Assembly (NCBI RefSeq): GCF_003429105.1
Contig: NZ_QVTD01000022.1
Location: forward strand, 47,818 to 111,817
Direction of reading: 5' to 3'
DNA length: 64,000 nucleotides
DNA from: Peribacillus glennii
GTDB taxonomy: Bacteria > Bacillota > Bacilli > Bacillales > DSM-1321
Positions within the stretch are counted from its first letter, which is position 1. Each line of letters begins with the position of its first letter. Of the stretch, positions 1-7,088 are shown in pieces. Below the pieces are notes generated by a model, which ran no database searches, was not told the origin of the DNA, and worked only from the letters and a program-made list of their open reading frames with translations. Both the position numbers and the translations under genes were made by a program.

Positions 1-468
1 TACTTCTTCTTCATCCTTTGCGGGACCGGTTTGCTCAATTCGTTCATCCCAAAAAGAAGGGGAAAATTCATCCTCAACCTCGTGAGGGATTTTCCAGGCT
101 ACTTGCCCGTGCTGAAGGCTTTCAAAATCGGGTACCGGCATGCCGTCCATAATCGTTTCATAAAGGATGGGTGCTGCCGATAAGCAAAGGGATGATAGTT
201 CGGACCAATCCCATTCAATAAAGGAATTAAAGCCTTCTGTCGCAAACAGGTTTAACAGGCCCCAGGCATCTAGAATGAACACAGGGACGCCATCGACGGT
301 GTCAATGTCAAGCCGTGTCCCGTAGTAGCTGGCTTTATCCCAGGTGAAAAGCTGCTTGTGGACAGATTGCGGGTGTAAGTATTGATTATGTTCATCTGCC
401 ACTGCGAGTGCGTAGGTTCCATCTTCGAGCGCAGCGGTATGGACCTTAAGATACCCTTTATTAATCAT
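1..468 (-). CDS. ywqA: SNF2-family DEAD/DEAH helicase, N-terminal part (YwqA-like), cut by window edge
   Basis: The minus-strand reading frame opens with an ATG at 468 and runs without a stop to the window edge, giving about 156 residues that begin MINKGYLKVHTA. Its start overlaps the last codons of the SWIM-domain gene by 8 bp, so the two are translationally coupled. In Bacillus subtilis the SWIM protein YwqB lies directly upstream of the SNF2 helicase YwqA, and this N-terminal part matches the position of the helicase's leading non-catalytic domain. No helicase motif is visible because the catalytic part lies outside the window. The identity therefore rests mainly on gene order and on the SWIM partner; a different SWIM-linked helicase is possible. 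Confidence 0.65.
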   Translation of the reverse strand, partial: MINKGYLKVHTAALEDGTYALAVADEHNQYLHPQSVHKQLFTWDKASYYGTRLDIDTVDGVPVFILDAWGLLNLFATEGFNSFIEWDWSELSSLCLSAAPILYETIMDGMPVPDFESLQHGQVAWKIPHEVEDEFSPSFWDERIEQTGPAKDEEEV

Positions 469-2080
469 GGATCAGCTTACTCCTTTGCAATTCTTCTTGA
501 AAAGCGCGCAATCGTTTTGTTGATTCTTTTATATACTCCACATATTCATTGAATGTTTCTTCGTCTTTCATTTTTTTATATAACGTCCGCATCCTTTTCA
601 AATAGCGTACCGCCTGTTTGTATGCAGGGCGGTTTTTTTGGCTGATCGTATACTGGACAGCATGGTAGTAGAGAGGCAGCACCAAAGCCGGGTCGTGCGC
701 AGCGACTTTTTTAAGATTCTCGGTGCCGATGACATCGATGCTGATATCTGAATAGATATGCATTTCCACCCATTTTTTGTAATGCTCCTGCTCGAAAAGG
801 AAGTTGGCATAATTCCAGTAGCTGTATGGCAGGCATTCCCGGAAAAATTTTTCAAGCACATCCATCCGTTTCATCTTGTAGCAGTAGTTGCTCACCGGAC
901 CTGAGAAGGTTCTAACAAAGTCGGTGGCTTTATAATAATCGGACAATTCCTTCAGGAAGCTGCGGATATTGGCATTCAGGAATTCAATCAAGGGAGCTGC
1001 GCGTTGATCTGCCTCAAGATCAGACAGCCTTTTCAGCCAGTAATAAAGGTACGGGCAGGCGTTTTTATCCAGCCTGTTCAGGAGGGCGGCTGCCTCTTCA
1101 TCACGTCCGGAAAGCATGAATAAATGGATAGCTGCAATCCTGTAAGACGTTTCTTCGATATGGTGCAGCGACCGCGCTGACAGTTTTTCCTGAACCCTTT
1201 CCAGCTCTGCCTTCCTCCAAGCTGAATTAGTCAAAAGAAAGCTCCAAATGGCTCGGTAAACATCTGTTTTTTCGTATTCAAATGCATCCATGCCGTCGAG
1301 AAGGCCGGCCACATCTTCCCGGATCCCTTCGAAAAAGGGATCAAAGGCAAAAGGGCGCGCTTGCCGGCTTACATGCTGTACGGATGCATGCAGGTCTTCG
1401 GCCAAATCGTCCGCAAGCGAATAAAATACGCGAATCACTGCTGTCTTTGCGATATTGTTTCGAATCAGTTCCACAGTAAGCAGTAAGGTTGTAAAGTCAG
1501 CCACAAAGGAATATAAATTTTTCCATTCCCGTTCCATTGGGGCTTTTGCTCTTACTTTTTGCAGATACGTCCGGATTTTTTCATCGAGGAGGTAGGAAGG
1601 GAGCTGAAGATTGCTTTCAATGACCTCCCTGAATGCGGAAGTGATAAACTCCTTCCAGGCCGGATAGCTTTTCTCAAGCACGCCATTTGTCTTTGTTTTC
1701 ATGATGTCGCTGGCACGCTGGATTGGCAGGGGAGTCTTGGAATTGGCAGCGATGTTGCGTCCCCGAAAGCGCAGGACCCATTCGCTTACGCTCCCTAGTT
1801 CGGAGTAGGCGGAAAAAAATACGGCCATCCGGTGGCGGCAAAAGAAATCAGACCCGCAGCTGCAGGTGCTTAAGGAAGCCGAAAACTTATCCAGTTTGAC
1901 CTCGACAGGAACAACGTCCTGAACTTTGGCAGTTATGAAATCGTCTGTTGCATGTTTGTCGGACACGAGCGTCTGGCGGTACAGAACCAGCCCCTTTTGA
2001 ACAATGGAAAGATCCTCCGGAACTTTGGGATTTAATAAATCCTCGAGCTGGCCGGCAAAAAACATCAAATCCGTACTCAT
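461..2080 (-). CDS. ywqB: SWIM zinc-finger protein, YwqB-like
   Basis: This 539-aa protein carries a SWIM zinc-binding motif near the N-terminus: C73-x-C75 followed by C81-x-H83 (STCSCGSDFFCRHRMAV). The rest is helical, rich in aromatic and charged residues, and has no membrane segment or signal peptide. SWIM proteins of this type are usually encoded next to an SNF2-family helicase, as here, and are thought to bind DNA or protein partners of the helicase. The start at 2080 is preceded by AGGAGG at the normal spacing. The stop overlaps the start of the helicase gene by 8 bp, so this is a two-gene operon. The biochemical role of the pair is not established. Confidence 0.85.
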   Translation of the reverse strand: MSTDLMFFAGQLEDLLNPKVPEDLSIVQKGLVLYRQTLVSDKHATDDFITAKVQDVVPVEVKLDKFSASLSTCSCGSDFFCRHRMAVFFSAYSELGSVSEWVLRFRGRNIAANSKTPLPIQRASDIMKTKTNGVLEKSYPAWKEFITSAFREVIESNLQLPSYLLDEKIRTYLQKVRAKAPMEREWKNLYSFVADFTTLLLTVELIRNNIAKTAVIRVFYSLADDLAEDLHASVQHVSRQARPFAFDPFFEGIREDVAGLLDGMDAFEYEKTDVYRAIWSFLLTNSAWRKAELERVQEKLSARSLHHIEETSYRIAAIHLFMLSGRDEEAAALLNRLDKNACPYLYYWLKRLSDLEADQRAAPLIEFLNANIRSFLKELSDYYKATDFVRTFSGPVSNYCYKMKRMDVLEKFFRECLPYSYWNYANFLFEQEHYKKWVEMHIYSDISIDVIGTENLKKVAAHDPALVLPLYYHAVQYTISQKNRPAYKQAVRYLKRMRTLYKKMKDEETFNEYVEYIKESTKRLRAFQEELQRSKLIHD

Positions 2081-2168
2081 ACTTGGAACCTCCTAAAAAA
2101 ACCGGCAAAAACCGGAAGACATTAACATTTTACCCAGTTAACCAAAATGGGAGACCCACCAACCTGAG

Positions 2169-2300
2169 GCGTCAGTCCCCCAGTGCGGTGACGCGGTAAT
2201 CCATCGGGGGTCAGTCCCCCGGTGCAGTGACGCGGTAAACCATCGGGGGTCAGTCCCCCGGTACTGTAGTACGTTAAACCAATGGGGGACTGACCCCCTA
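2169..2300. repeat. REP-like cluster 1 of GGGGGTCAGTCCCCC hairpins
   Basis: Four hairpin units lie in tandem: one degenerate (2169-2181), two exact GGGGGTCAGTCCCCC units (about 2206-2220 and 2245-2259), and one inverted unit GGGGGACTGACCCCC (2284-2298). Spacers of about 24 bp are themselves related (GGTGCRGTGACGCGGTAA). The cluster fills the 336-bp gap between the ywqB start and the end of the PlcR-like gene; nothing else is evident there. Confidence 0.85.
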
Positions 2301-2416
2301 AGTTTTTTTTAACATCTTTTTATTATACTTCATTTTATAAGAAATTTTGAATGGTTCGGTTAGGGTTTGTTAAAAAGGCGTGTGGAGATGTTGTGGAATA
2401 GAAAAAACCATCCCGT

Positions 2417-3331
2417 TTAAGAGGGGATGGTTTCATCTGTTAAAAGTTTGTTTTCGGATGTCCACTTTTCCGTTTTTTTGTCAATGAACGCGATAAAGCG
2501 TTGGTCTTTCTGTAGTTCAAATATCAGCCTCGCCTTCACCATGTTTTCTTTGGCAGGTGAAAAATCTCCTAACAATTCGAAATTGTAGCCCATATGGTAA
2601 TGCAGCTCGCCCAGTAAGAAGAGGCTGCCCTTTGAGATGGACCACTTGATGGCTTCTTCACAGCGCAGGTTTGATTTTTCATATCTTTTTAACCTTGTAA
2701 GCGTACGGGCCATATTATAGTAGGTATGTGTTTTCACCGTATGATCAGAAAGATAGGGAAGCAACGACAAATAATCATTGCATGTGCTGTATGTTTCGAT
2801 GGCTTTGTCATAGGCTTCCTCCTCAAAATAAATGGAACCAACGCTAAGGAGGATTTCGATTTCCCTTTCAGAGTGGATCTTATCGCTCGGCTGGGTAAGG
2901 GCAATCGCTGATTCCAGTGTTTGGATCGCTTGCTGGGCGTTTTTATATACCATATATTGGTAAATTCCTTTATGCCAGAGCAATAGCTGATAATTGCGTT
3001 TATTTTGCTTGAAGAGGGGATTGTTTTCTTCTGCCTTGACGATTTGTTCGATTTCAGTGTAATTCATATTCTTCCGGGCGGCTTTAAGCAGGCTTTCTAC
3101 CTCTTGGACATAATCCAGCCTTGGTGTCATCCCAATATCAAAGAAATAGTTCACATCCACACCAAGGCGCTGAGATATAAGGTAAAGAGTGGAAGCATAA
3201 GGATACACGTCCCCCTTTTCAATTTTGCTGATTTGTGCCTGGGTGCAAATCCCCTTCGCCAATTCGCCCTGGGAAAGGCCAATTTGCTTGCGGAGTTCTT
3301 TAATTTTTTGTCCGATTAAGCAAAAATCCAT
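2417..3331 (-). CDS. PlcR-like XRE/TPR quorum-sensing regulator (RRNPP family)
   Basis: This is a 304-aa DNA-binding regulator. Residues 6-62 form an XRE helix-turn-helix (IGQKIKELRKQIGLSQGELA, then ICTQAQISKIEKGDVYP), and residues 75-290 are TPR-like helical repeats. Length, layout and details such as the IC-Q-S-IE-G-VYP pattern match PlcR of the Bacillus cereus group, which binds an imported C-terminal peptide of PapR. The start has GAGGAGAG just upstream. A 42-aa exported peptide with PapR-like repeats is encoded divergently at 3529, so I infer this is its receptor. A TATAAT-like element within motif copy 3351-3374 sits about 20 bp from the start codon, which suggests direct autoregulation. 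Target genes beyond this locus are unknown. Confidence 0.88.
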   Translation of the reverse strand: MDFCLIGQKIKELRKQIGLSQGELAKGICTQAQISKIEKGDVYPYASTLYLISQRLGVDVNYFFDIGMTPRLDYVQEVESLLKAARKNMNYTEIEQIVKAEENNPLFKQNKRNYQLLLWHKGIYQYMVYKNAQQAIQTLESAIALTQPSDKIHSEREIEILLSVGSIYFEEEAYDKAIETYSTCNDYLSLLPYLSDHTVKTHTYYNMARTLTRLKRYEKSNLRCEEAIKWSISKGSLFLLGELHYHMGYNFELLGDFSPAKENMVKARLIFELQKDQRFIAFIDKKTEKWTSENKLLTDETIPS

Positions 3332-3350
3332 AAAAAACTCTCCTCGAAAA

Positions 3351-3374
3351 TATTCCTACAATTATATTTTTGAT
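3351..3374. promoter_or_regulatory. Quorum-locus motif copy A (regulator side)
   Basis: The + strand reads TATTCCTACAATTATATTTT. Read toward the regulator gene it is AAATATAATTGTAGGAATA, and contains a TATAAT -10-like core. It shares about 17 of 20 bases with the copy at 3749. It is a candidate operator or operator/promoter overlap. Confidence 0.5.
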
Positions 3375-3461
3375 AAAAAACAAGGAAAACCCGTCCCTGT
3401 ATAACCGAAAACCAATGAAAACAGATGAGGGGGCAAATAAGCGTTCCGGAAAATTGTGGTT

Positions 3462-3482
3462 AAATATAACTATAGGATGATA
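3462..3482. promoter_or_regulatory. Quorum-locus motif copy B (peptide side)
   Basis: Reading toward the peptide gene, AAATATAACTATAGGATGAT ends about 47 bp before its ATG. This is the same motif as copy A, in the opposite orientation, so each of the two divergent genes has one copy pointing at it. Confidence 0.5.
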
Positions 3483-3528
3483 TTCTATCAATTCCAATAT
3501 TTCATGTACAAAAAGGGAGGAATTACCC

Positions 3529-3657
3529 ATGAAAAAGAAATTGTCTGGATTAGTGGTGGCTTTTCTTCTGGTTGCTGGATTTACACTAATTGGAACCAAA
3601 GAACTGCCAACCCAGTTCGGTACCGTTGGAACGTACGAATTACCAACTCAGTTCTAA
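3529..3657 (+). CDS. PapR-like signalling pro-peptide with two [K/Y]ELPTQF repeats
   Basis: This 42-aa ORF starts with MKKKLSGLVVAFLLVAGF, a basic n-region and hydrophobic core typical of a Sec signal peptide. It is followed by KELPTQF (residues 24-30), a five-residue linker, and YELPTQF (residues 36-42) at the very C-terminus. The established PapR signal of Bacillus cereus ends in ADLPFEF; the pattern x-[DE]-L-P-x-[EQ]-F is shared. An excellent ribosome site (GGGAGG, 8 bp spacing) and an 11-bp-stem terminator right after the gene show a complete transcription unit. It lies divergent from the PlcR-like regulator, whereas plcR and papR are in tandem. By analogy the peptide is exported, trimmed, re-imported by an oligopeptide permease and bound by the regulator. 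Processing length and activity are inferred. Confidence 0.85.
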   Translation: MKKKLSGLVVAFLLVAGFTLIGTKELPTQFGTVGTYELPTQF

Positions 3658-3695
3658 GAACAGCAAACTTTTAAACCATATGCTGTTACACAATA

Positions 3696-3731
3696 GATGT
3701 ACTTCCATGTGCGGAGGTGCATCTTTTTTTT
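3696..3731 (+). terminator. Rho-independent terminator of the peptide gene
   Basis: GATGTACTTCC pairs fully with GGAGGTGCATC around a 6-nt loop, with two G-T pairs, followed by eight T residues. Confidence 0.9.
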
Positions 3732-3748
3732 ATGAAAAAATTTCGTCA

Positions 3749-3773
3749 TATTCCTATAATTATATTTTACGAT
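3749..3773. promoter_or_regulatory. Quorum-locus motif copy C
   Basis: TATTCCTATAATTATATTTT lies between the peptide terminator and the 115-aa gene at 3897, about 124 bp before that gene. The central TATAATTATA is a perfect palindrome. It is the best match to the four-copy consensus. Confidence 0.5.
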
Positions 3774-3896
3774 GCTAGATGTGAAATCTCCTGCAAAAAT
3801 TCCATATTTCAACTCATCCCAGCTTGTAAATAGGAATAACAACCCGTTTTCTTTCTGGTATAGTAGTAGTAATAAAATGGAGAGAGGTGCAATCTA

Positions 3897-4244
3897 ATGG
3901 CTGAAGTGAATATGAAAATCCGACCATCTTTTCAAGAGGAAGAATGTGCAATTGTGTTTTCCTTCTCTTTCAATTCCGCGAGCGGGCAGGTTGGCGTGGC
4001 GGTCGTCTACACGTGTGAAGAAAAGAAGCCGATGGAATTAACATTTGGCGACAGCCTATGCAGGGAGAAAATCGCTTTTGTCAAAGAATTCGAGATCACG
4101 GAGGAATATAGGGATGCCTCAATGAAGAAAATGACGCATTTCTTGAACATTCTCGGGATTAAGAAGTGCATCCCTACTACCAGGTGTGTGAGTAAGTTTG
4201 TGGATGGAGCGGAGTATAGTTTTGAACCGTTCCCTGTAATATGA
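3897..4244 (+). CDS. Hypothetical 115-aa protein next to the quorum locus
   Basis: I do not recognise this family. The product is a small soluble protein without signal peptide or membrane segment. It has a mixed beta-rich sequence with four Cys residues (17, 43, 58 and near 93-100) and a C-terminal amphipathic stretch. GGAGAGAGG lies upstream of the ATG at a slightly long spacing, and a possible TATAGT -10 lies near 3856. It is transcribed in the same direction as the signalling peptide, beyond that gene's terminator, and follows motif copy C, so it could be a local target of the regulator. That link is inference only. Confidence 0.6.
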   Translation: MAEVNMKIRPSFQEEECAIVFSFSFNSASGQVGVAVVYTCEEKKPMELTFGDSLCREKIAFVKEFEITEEYRDASMKKMTHFLNILGIKKCIPTTRCVSKFVDGAEYSFEPFPVI

Positions 4245-4266
4245 ATCAGCACATCCGAAAAAAATT

Positions 4267-4371
4267 ATGAGAATGAGCAGAGTTTTCTTTCTGTTGGGAG
4301 TTTTGAAGAGCATGGTGGAACTGCTGAACGGCCTGCTTATTTTGCTGTGGATCAATCTTGCCTTGAAATAG
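4267..4371 (+). CDS. Possible 34-aa hydrophobic peptide
   Basis: A short ORF encodes MRMSRVFFLLGVLKSMVELL followed by a further hydrophobic stretch, consistent with one membrane helix. No convincing ribosome site precedes the ATG, so it may be chance. It is listed because small hydrophobic peptides can matter beside a quorum-sensing locus. Confidence 0.25.
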   Translation: MRMSRVFFLLGVLKSMVELLNGLLILLWINLALK

Positions 4372-4382
4372 ATTCCAACGCT

Positions 4383-4414
4383 AAAAAAACCCATATCAGC
4401 AGCTGCATGATATG
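4383..4414 (-). terminator. Intrinsic terminator after the minus-strand ORF 4421-4633
   Basis: On the minus strand CATATCA and TGATATG pair around TGCAGCTGC and are followed by GG and seven T residues. It lies directly behind the stop of the 70-codon minus-strand ORF. Confidence 0.75.
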
Positions 4415-4420
4415 AGTTCG

Positions 4421-4633
4421 TTAATGTGATTTATTTTTTTTTATCCTATCCATAAATTGTTTCATTTGCTTACGTTCCGTATTTTCTGTTGATTTTGTCC
4501 CCATCCAGGCTTTGCCATCATTTTTGGAAAGCTGGCGATCGAGCTTAAAACGTTCTAGCCTCAAAGCTGTCTCCCCTTTGCAGTAAACTTGTAAGTTGAA
4601 TTCCTGACCTATATATACGTAAATACCCAGCAA
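4421..4633 (-). CDS. Possible small membrane-anchored protein (about 70-80 aa)
   Basis: The reading frame has a hydrophobic N-terminal part (FYKLVSFFTLLGIYVYIG if read from the preceding codons) and a very polar, basic C-terminal part ending in KKNKSH. The annotated start is a TTG at 4633. The frame is open further upstream, but there is no ATG and no clear ribosome site, so the start is uncertain. An intrinsic terminator follows immediately, and motif copy D (4705-4730) lies about 70 bp upstream pointing at it. This suggests a real transcript, either a small protein or an RNA. Function is unknown. Confidence 0.4.
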   Translation of the reverse strand: MLGIYVYIGQEFNLQVYCKGETALRLERFKLDRQLSKNDGKAWMGTKSTENTERKQMKQFMDRIKKNKSH

Positions 4634-4704
4634 TGTAAAAAATGAAACCAGTTTGTAAAAAAATATTAAAAAGTTTTTTCAAAAAACAGCTGTGCATTTG
4701 AAAG

Positions 4705-4730
4705 TATTCCAATAGTTATATTTTTTTATG
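4705..4730. promoter_or_regulatory. Quorum-locus motif copy D
   Basis: TATTCCAATAGTTATATTTT on the + strand; toward the minus-strand ORF it reads AAATATAACTATTGGAATA. It is the fourth copy of the motif found on both sides of the PlcR/PapR-like pair. Confidence 0.45.
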
Positions 4731-4842
4731 AAATAACCCCCCCAGCAAGAAAAATCGACCTGTAACCCAAACTTTTCAGGAATTACGGCGTTTTATCAGA
4801 TTTTGTATGGAGCGGTCTTTATGATTAAATAAAACTAGCAGT

Positions 4843-5045
4843 AGGGTTATCCGGGTGGGAATTCAATCTTTCTCGGTAACCAAAGTAGTGTTTTGAGTCT
4901 TTTTGTTGGAGAGACGGGAAAGCAGTAACGCTGTGATTTTTCCCTACTCTTCTGAACACCCTCAATCTAGTACCCAATTTGTGCGGGCGCATGTAAGCCA
5001 TGCGTTCGCCATGGCCCGCAGGCAATATGCTTGCGGGATTTTTTA
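4843..5045 (+). promoter_or_regulatory. Structured leader ending in a terminator, upstream of the CorA-like gene
   Basis: A series of complementary segments can be seen. GGTTA/TAACC encloses about 4845-4883, GGGAAA/TTTTCCC lies near 4916-4949, and CGCATG/CATGCG lies near 4988-5004. A strong terminator hairpin CCCGCAGGC/GCTTGCGGG at 5015-5037 is followed by seven or more T residues. This looks like a riboswitch or other attenuator, but I could not match it to a known class (M-box, T-box, c-di-AMP and cobalamin motifs were not found). The next gene starts 190 bp further on. It may instead end an independent small RNA. Confidence 0.45.
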
Positions 5046-5235
5046 TCTTTTAGAAAGTTTAACTTCGTTAATAAGAAAAGAATTGCCATATCCTAAGATT
5101 CAAAACCTGTGCCCTGCTATTTTTGATGGTAAGAAGCACCGGCATGCAGCCGTTTGAATCACCTTCTGATTGGGTACCATTGATAAGAATGAACCTGATT
5201 CCGGGGAAATGCCCCAGCCGCGGAGGAATTAAGAT

Positions 5236-6693
5236 ATGGCGGATTTTCAAGAAAAGAACCCAAGCATGACGGAAGGGATGAAGGCGGACCGGTCACTGCT
5301 TCAGTTCATTTTTCCTTTTATGCTTGAGGATCGAAAAACAAAGGAATTTGTGGATCGACTGTTAAAGGATGATTTTACGTTTTTCATGCTGAAGGACATG
5401 GATCAGCAGGATAAATTCTATGGCGGGTTGAAAGTCAACCACCGGATGCTTGAAAAGTATTTTCTTCCGAATGTAGAGCAGATTTTATTTCCCGGCGACA
5501 TGGAGGAAAGGGAGGGACTTCGCCGTTTTACGAGGAATGTGGAGCTGAAGTCCACATTTCGATCCCCACATTTACATACAGAATTTACAATTCATTCGTT
5601 AGATATTTTCCTGTGCCCTTTCCACATTGGCATCATGAATATTAGGGTATCTTTGCCGAAGGATCTCGACTATACCGATGTCCTGTATTTTGCCGATACT
5701 TTCAGGGTGATGGAACCGATTGTAGAGGACGAGGAAAAGACTAGAATCGATAGCGGAAAGGCCTCTTATAAGAAGGTAAAAGACTTTATCTTCAATGAAC
5801 TTACGCCGGTGTTGAAGGAATTTATCGATCAGAATAAAGCGGATTCTTCCTATTTTGGGAGTTTGCCATTTTTCATTGATGAGCGGATGTATGTCATAAG
5901 TTATATATCCCTGCCTGAAGACTGCAAGGTTACAAAAGCCGATTTATACCGGGCGGGCCAGTTGAACGGATACGATCGTGGAGGACAGCCATTTGTCGGG
6001 GCCAAGAATCCTGATTATATAGACAGGTACTACAGAAAGAATATATACGACCGCTGGGCTGATGATACCTATTATGTTGCGGGTGAATATTGTTTTGCCT
6101 GTGTGACAAATGTGAAGGGCGAACTGGACGAACTGCTTGCCAGCCAGATGTACGGCCAACATTATTACGCTCTGCTTTTGTTCTTCTACTATAAAATCGT
6201 GCTGCTGAAGCTGACACATGAACACTCGAAGATTGATATCGAAAAGGACCAGGAACAGACGGAATTACTGATTGTTATGATCACCGAATTTTCTGCGAAG
6301 TATCAATTCCCTGAAATAAACAGCACCACGTCAGGAAAAGAAATATTCCATATCGTCAAGAATGTGTTCGATCTCGAGCGCCTGTATGAAGACGTGAAAA
6401 AGACACTCTCCAGCCTGTACCAGAACCAGGATCAAATGGCCGCGAACAGGAACAATTATTTGCTGCAGATTCTCACCATTTATACAGTGGTTTCCGGGAT
6501 TTATGGTATGAACCTAGTGATTGAAGATTGGAAAGGAAAAGTGCGCTGGGCAAAAGTCGCGGACTACAGCTTCTTTGAATACATCACCTTGTTCGTAGCG
6601 CTCACTGGAATTGCCATATCATCCATCCTGGGCGTAATCTTCCTGAAAAAATGGATCAAGGAACAACGCAGCCGCAAGAACAAAATATTCTAA
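5236..6693 (+). CDS. CorA-like divalent-metal transporter, divergent
   Basis: The 485-aa product has a long soluble N-terminal domain, a helical stretch before the membrane (about 360-405), and two C-terminal membrane helices (about 406-423 and 447-468). The first helix ends in Y-G-M-N (G424-N426), the hallmark of the CorA Mg/Co/Ni channel family, and the tail after helix 2 is basic, as in CorA. The soluble domain is unusually long and I see no clear match to typical CorA there. The start at 5236 has GCGGAGGAATT upstream. A structured leader with terminator precedes it, suggesting attenuation control. The substrate is not predictable. Confidence 0.7.
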   Translation: MADFQEKNPSMTEGMKADRSLLQFIFPFMLEDRKTKEFVDRLLKDDFTFFMLKDMDQQDKFYGGLKVNHRMLEKYFLPNVEQILFPGDMEEREGLRRFTRNVELKSTFRSPHLHTEFTIHSLDIFLCPFHIGIMNIRVSLPKDLDYTDVLYFADTFRVMEPIVEDEEKTRIDSGKASYKKVKDFIFNELTPVLKEFIDQNKADSSYFGSLPFFIDERMYVISYISLPEDCKVTKADLYRAGQLNGYDRGGQPFVGAKNPDYIDRYYRKNIYDRWADDTYYVAGEYCFACVTNVKGELDELLASQMYGQHYYALLLFFYYKIVLLKLTHEHSKIDIEKDQEQTELLIVMITEFSAKYQFPEINSTTSGKEIFHIVKNVFDLERLYEDVKKTLSSLYQNQDQMAANRNNYLLQILTIYTVVSGIYGMNLVIEDWKGKVRWAKVADYSFFEYITLFVALTGIAISSILGVIFLKKWIKEQRSRKNKIF

Positions 6694-6703
6694 GTATGTC
6701 TTT

Positions 6704-6757
6704 GGGGGGCAGTCCCCGGGGGCTTCGCCGCGGTGAAGCACCCGGGGACTGACCCCG
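6704..6757. repeat. REP-like cluster 2, head-to-head pair
   Basis: A GGGGGGCAGTCCCCGGG arm and its inverted partner CCCGGGGACTGACCCC flank GGCTTC/GAAGC, making one long imperfect hairpin directly behind the CorA-like gene, where it could also end transcription. A weaker CACCTG/CAGGTG hairpin with a T-rich tail follows at about 6845-6870. Confidence 0.85.
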
Positions 6758-6989
6758 TTTTACGCCTGTAACGGATTCACTTATAGATTATTCTTACTAT
6801 GATTAAAGCTAACAAGCGCCTTTAATAAATTGAATTTTAGGTTCCAGCACCTGAAGTACCAGGTGTATATTTTTCTTTATTCCAATATAAAATCTAGTAT
6901 ATTACTGGAATATTTTTCATATGATAGTAGAATATTAATAGACAAGAGATATTCCGGAAGGGGAATCGTAATGAAAGGCAGGGATAACA

Positions 6990-7082
6990 GGGGTCAGTAC
7001 CCCGGTGAAATAAAGCGTTAAAGCAGCGGGGGACAGACCCCGATAGGGTAACTCGTTAAAGAGGTGGAGGACAGACCCGCCA
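6990..7082. repeat. REP-like cluster 3
   Basis: Three degenerate units, GGGGTCAGTACCCC (6990-7003), GGGGGACAGACCCCG (7028-7042) and GGAGGACAGACCCGCC, run up to the start of the DUF2157 gene. With cluster 2 they occupy most of the 395-bp gap; the rest shows no gene. Confidence 0.8.
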
Positions 7083-7088
7083 AAGGGG

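Noticed and set aside
2169..2300. GGGGGTCAGTCCCCC units as a CRISPR array
   Set aside because: Spacers are themselves repeats of each other, units occur in both orientations and in many gaps, which fits REP-like elements.
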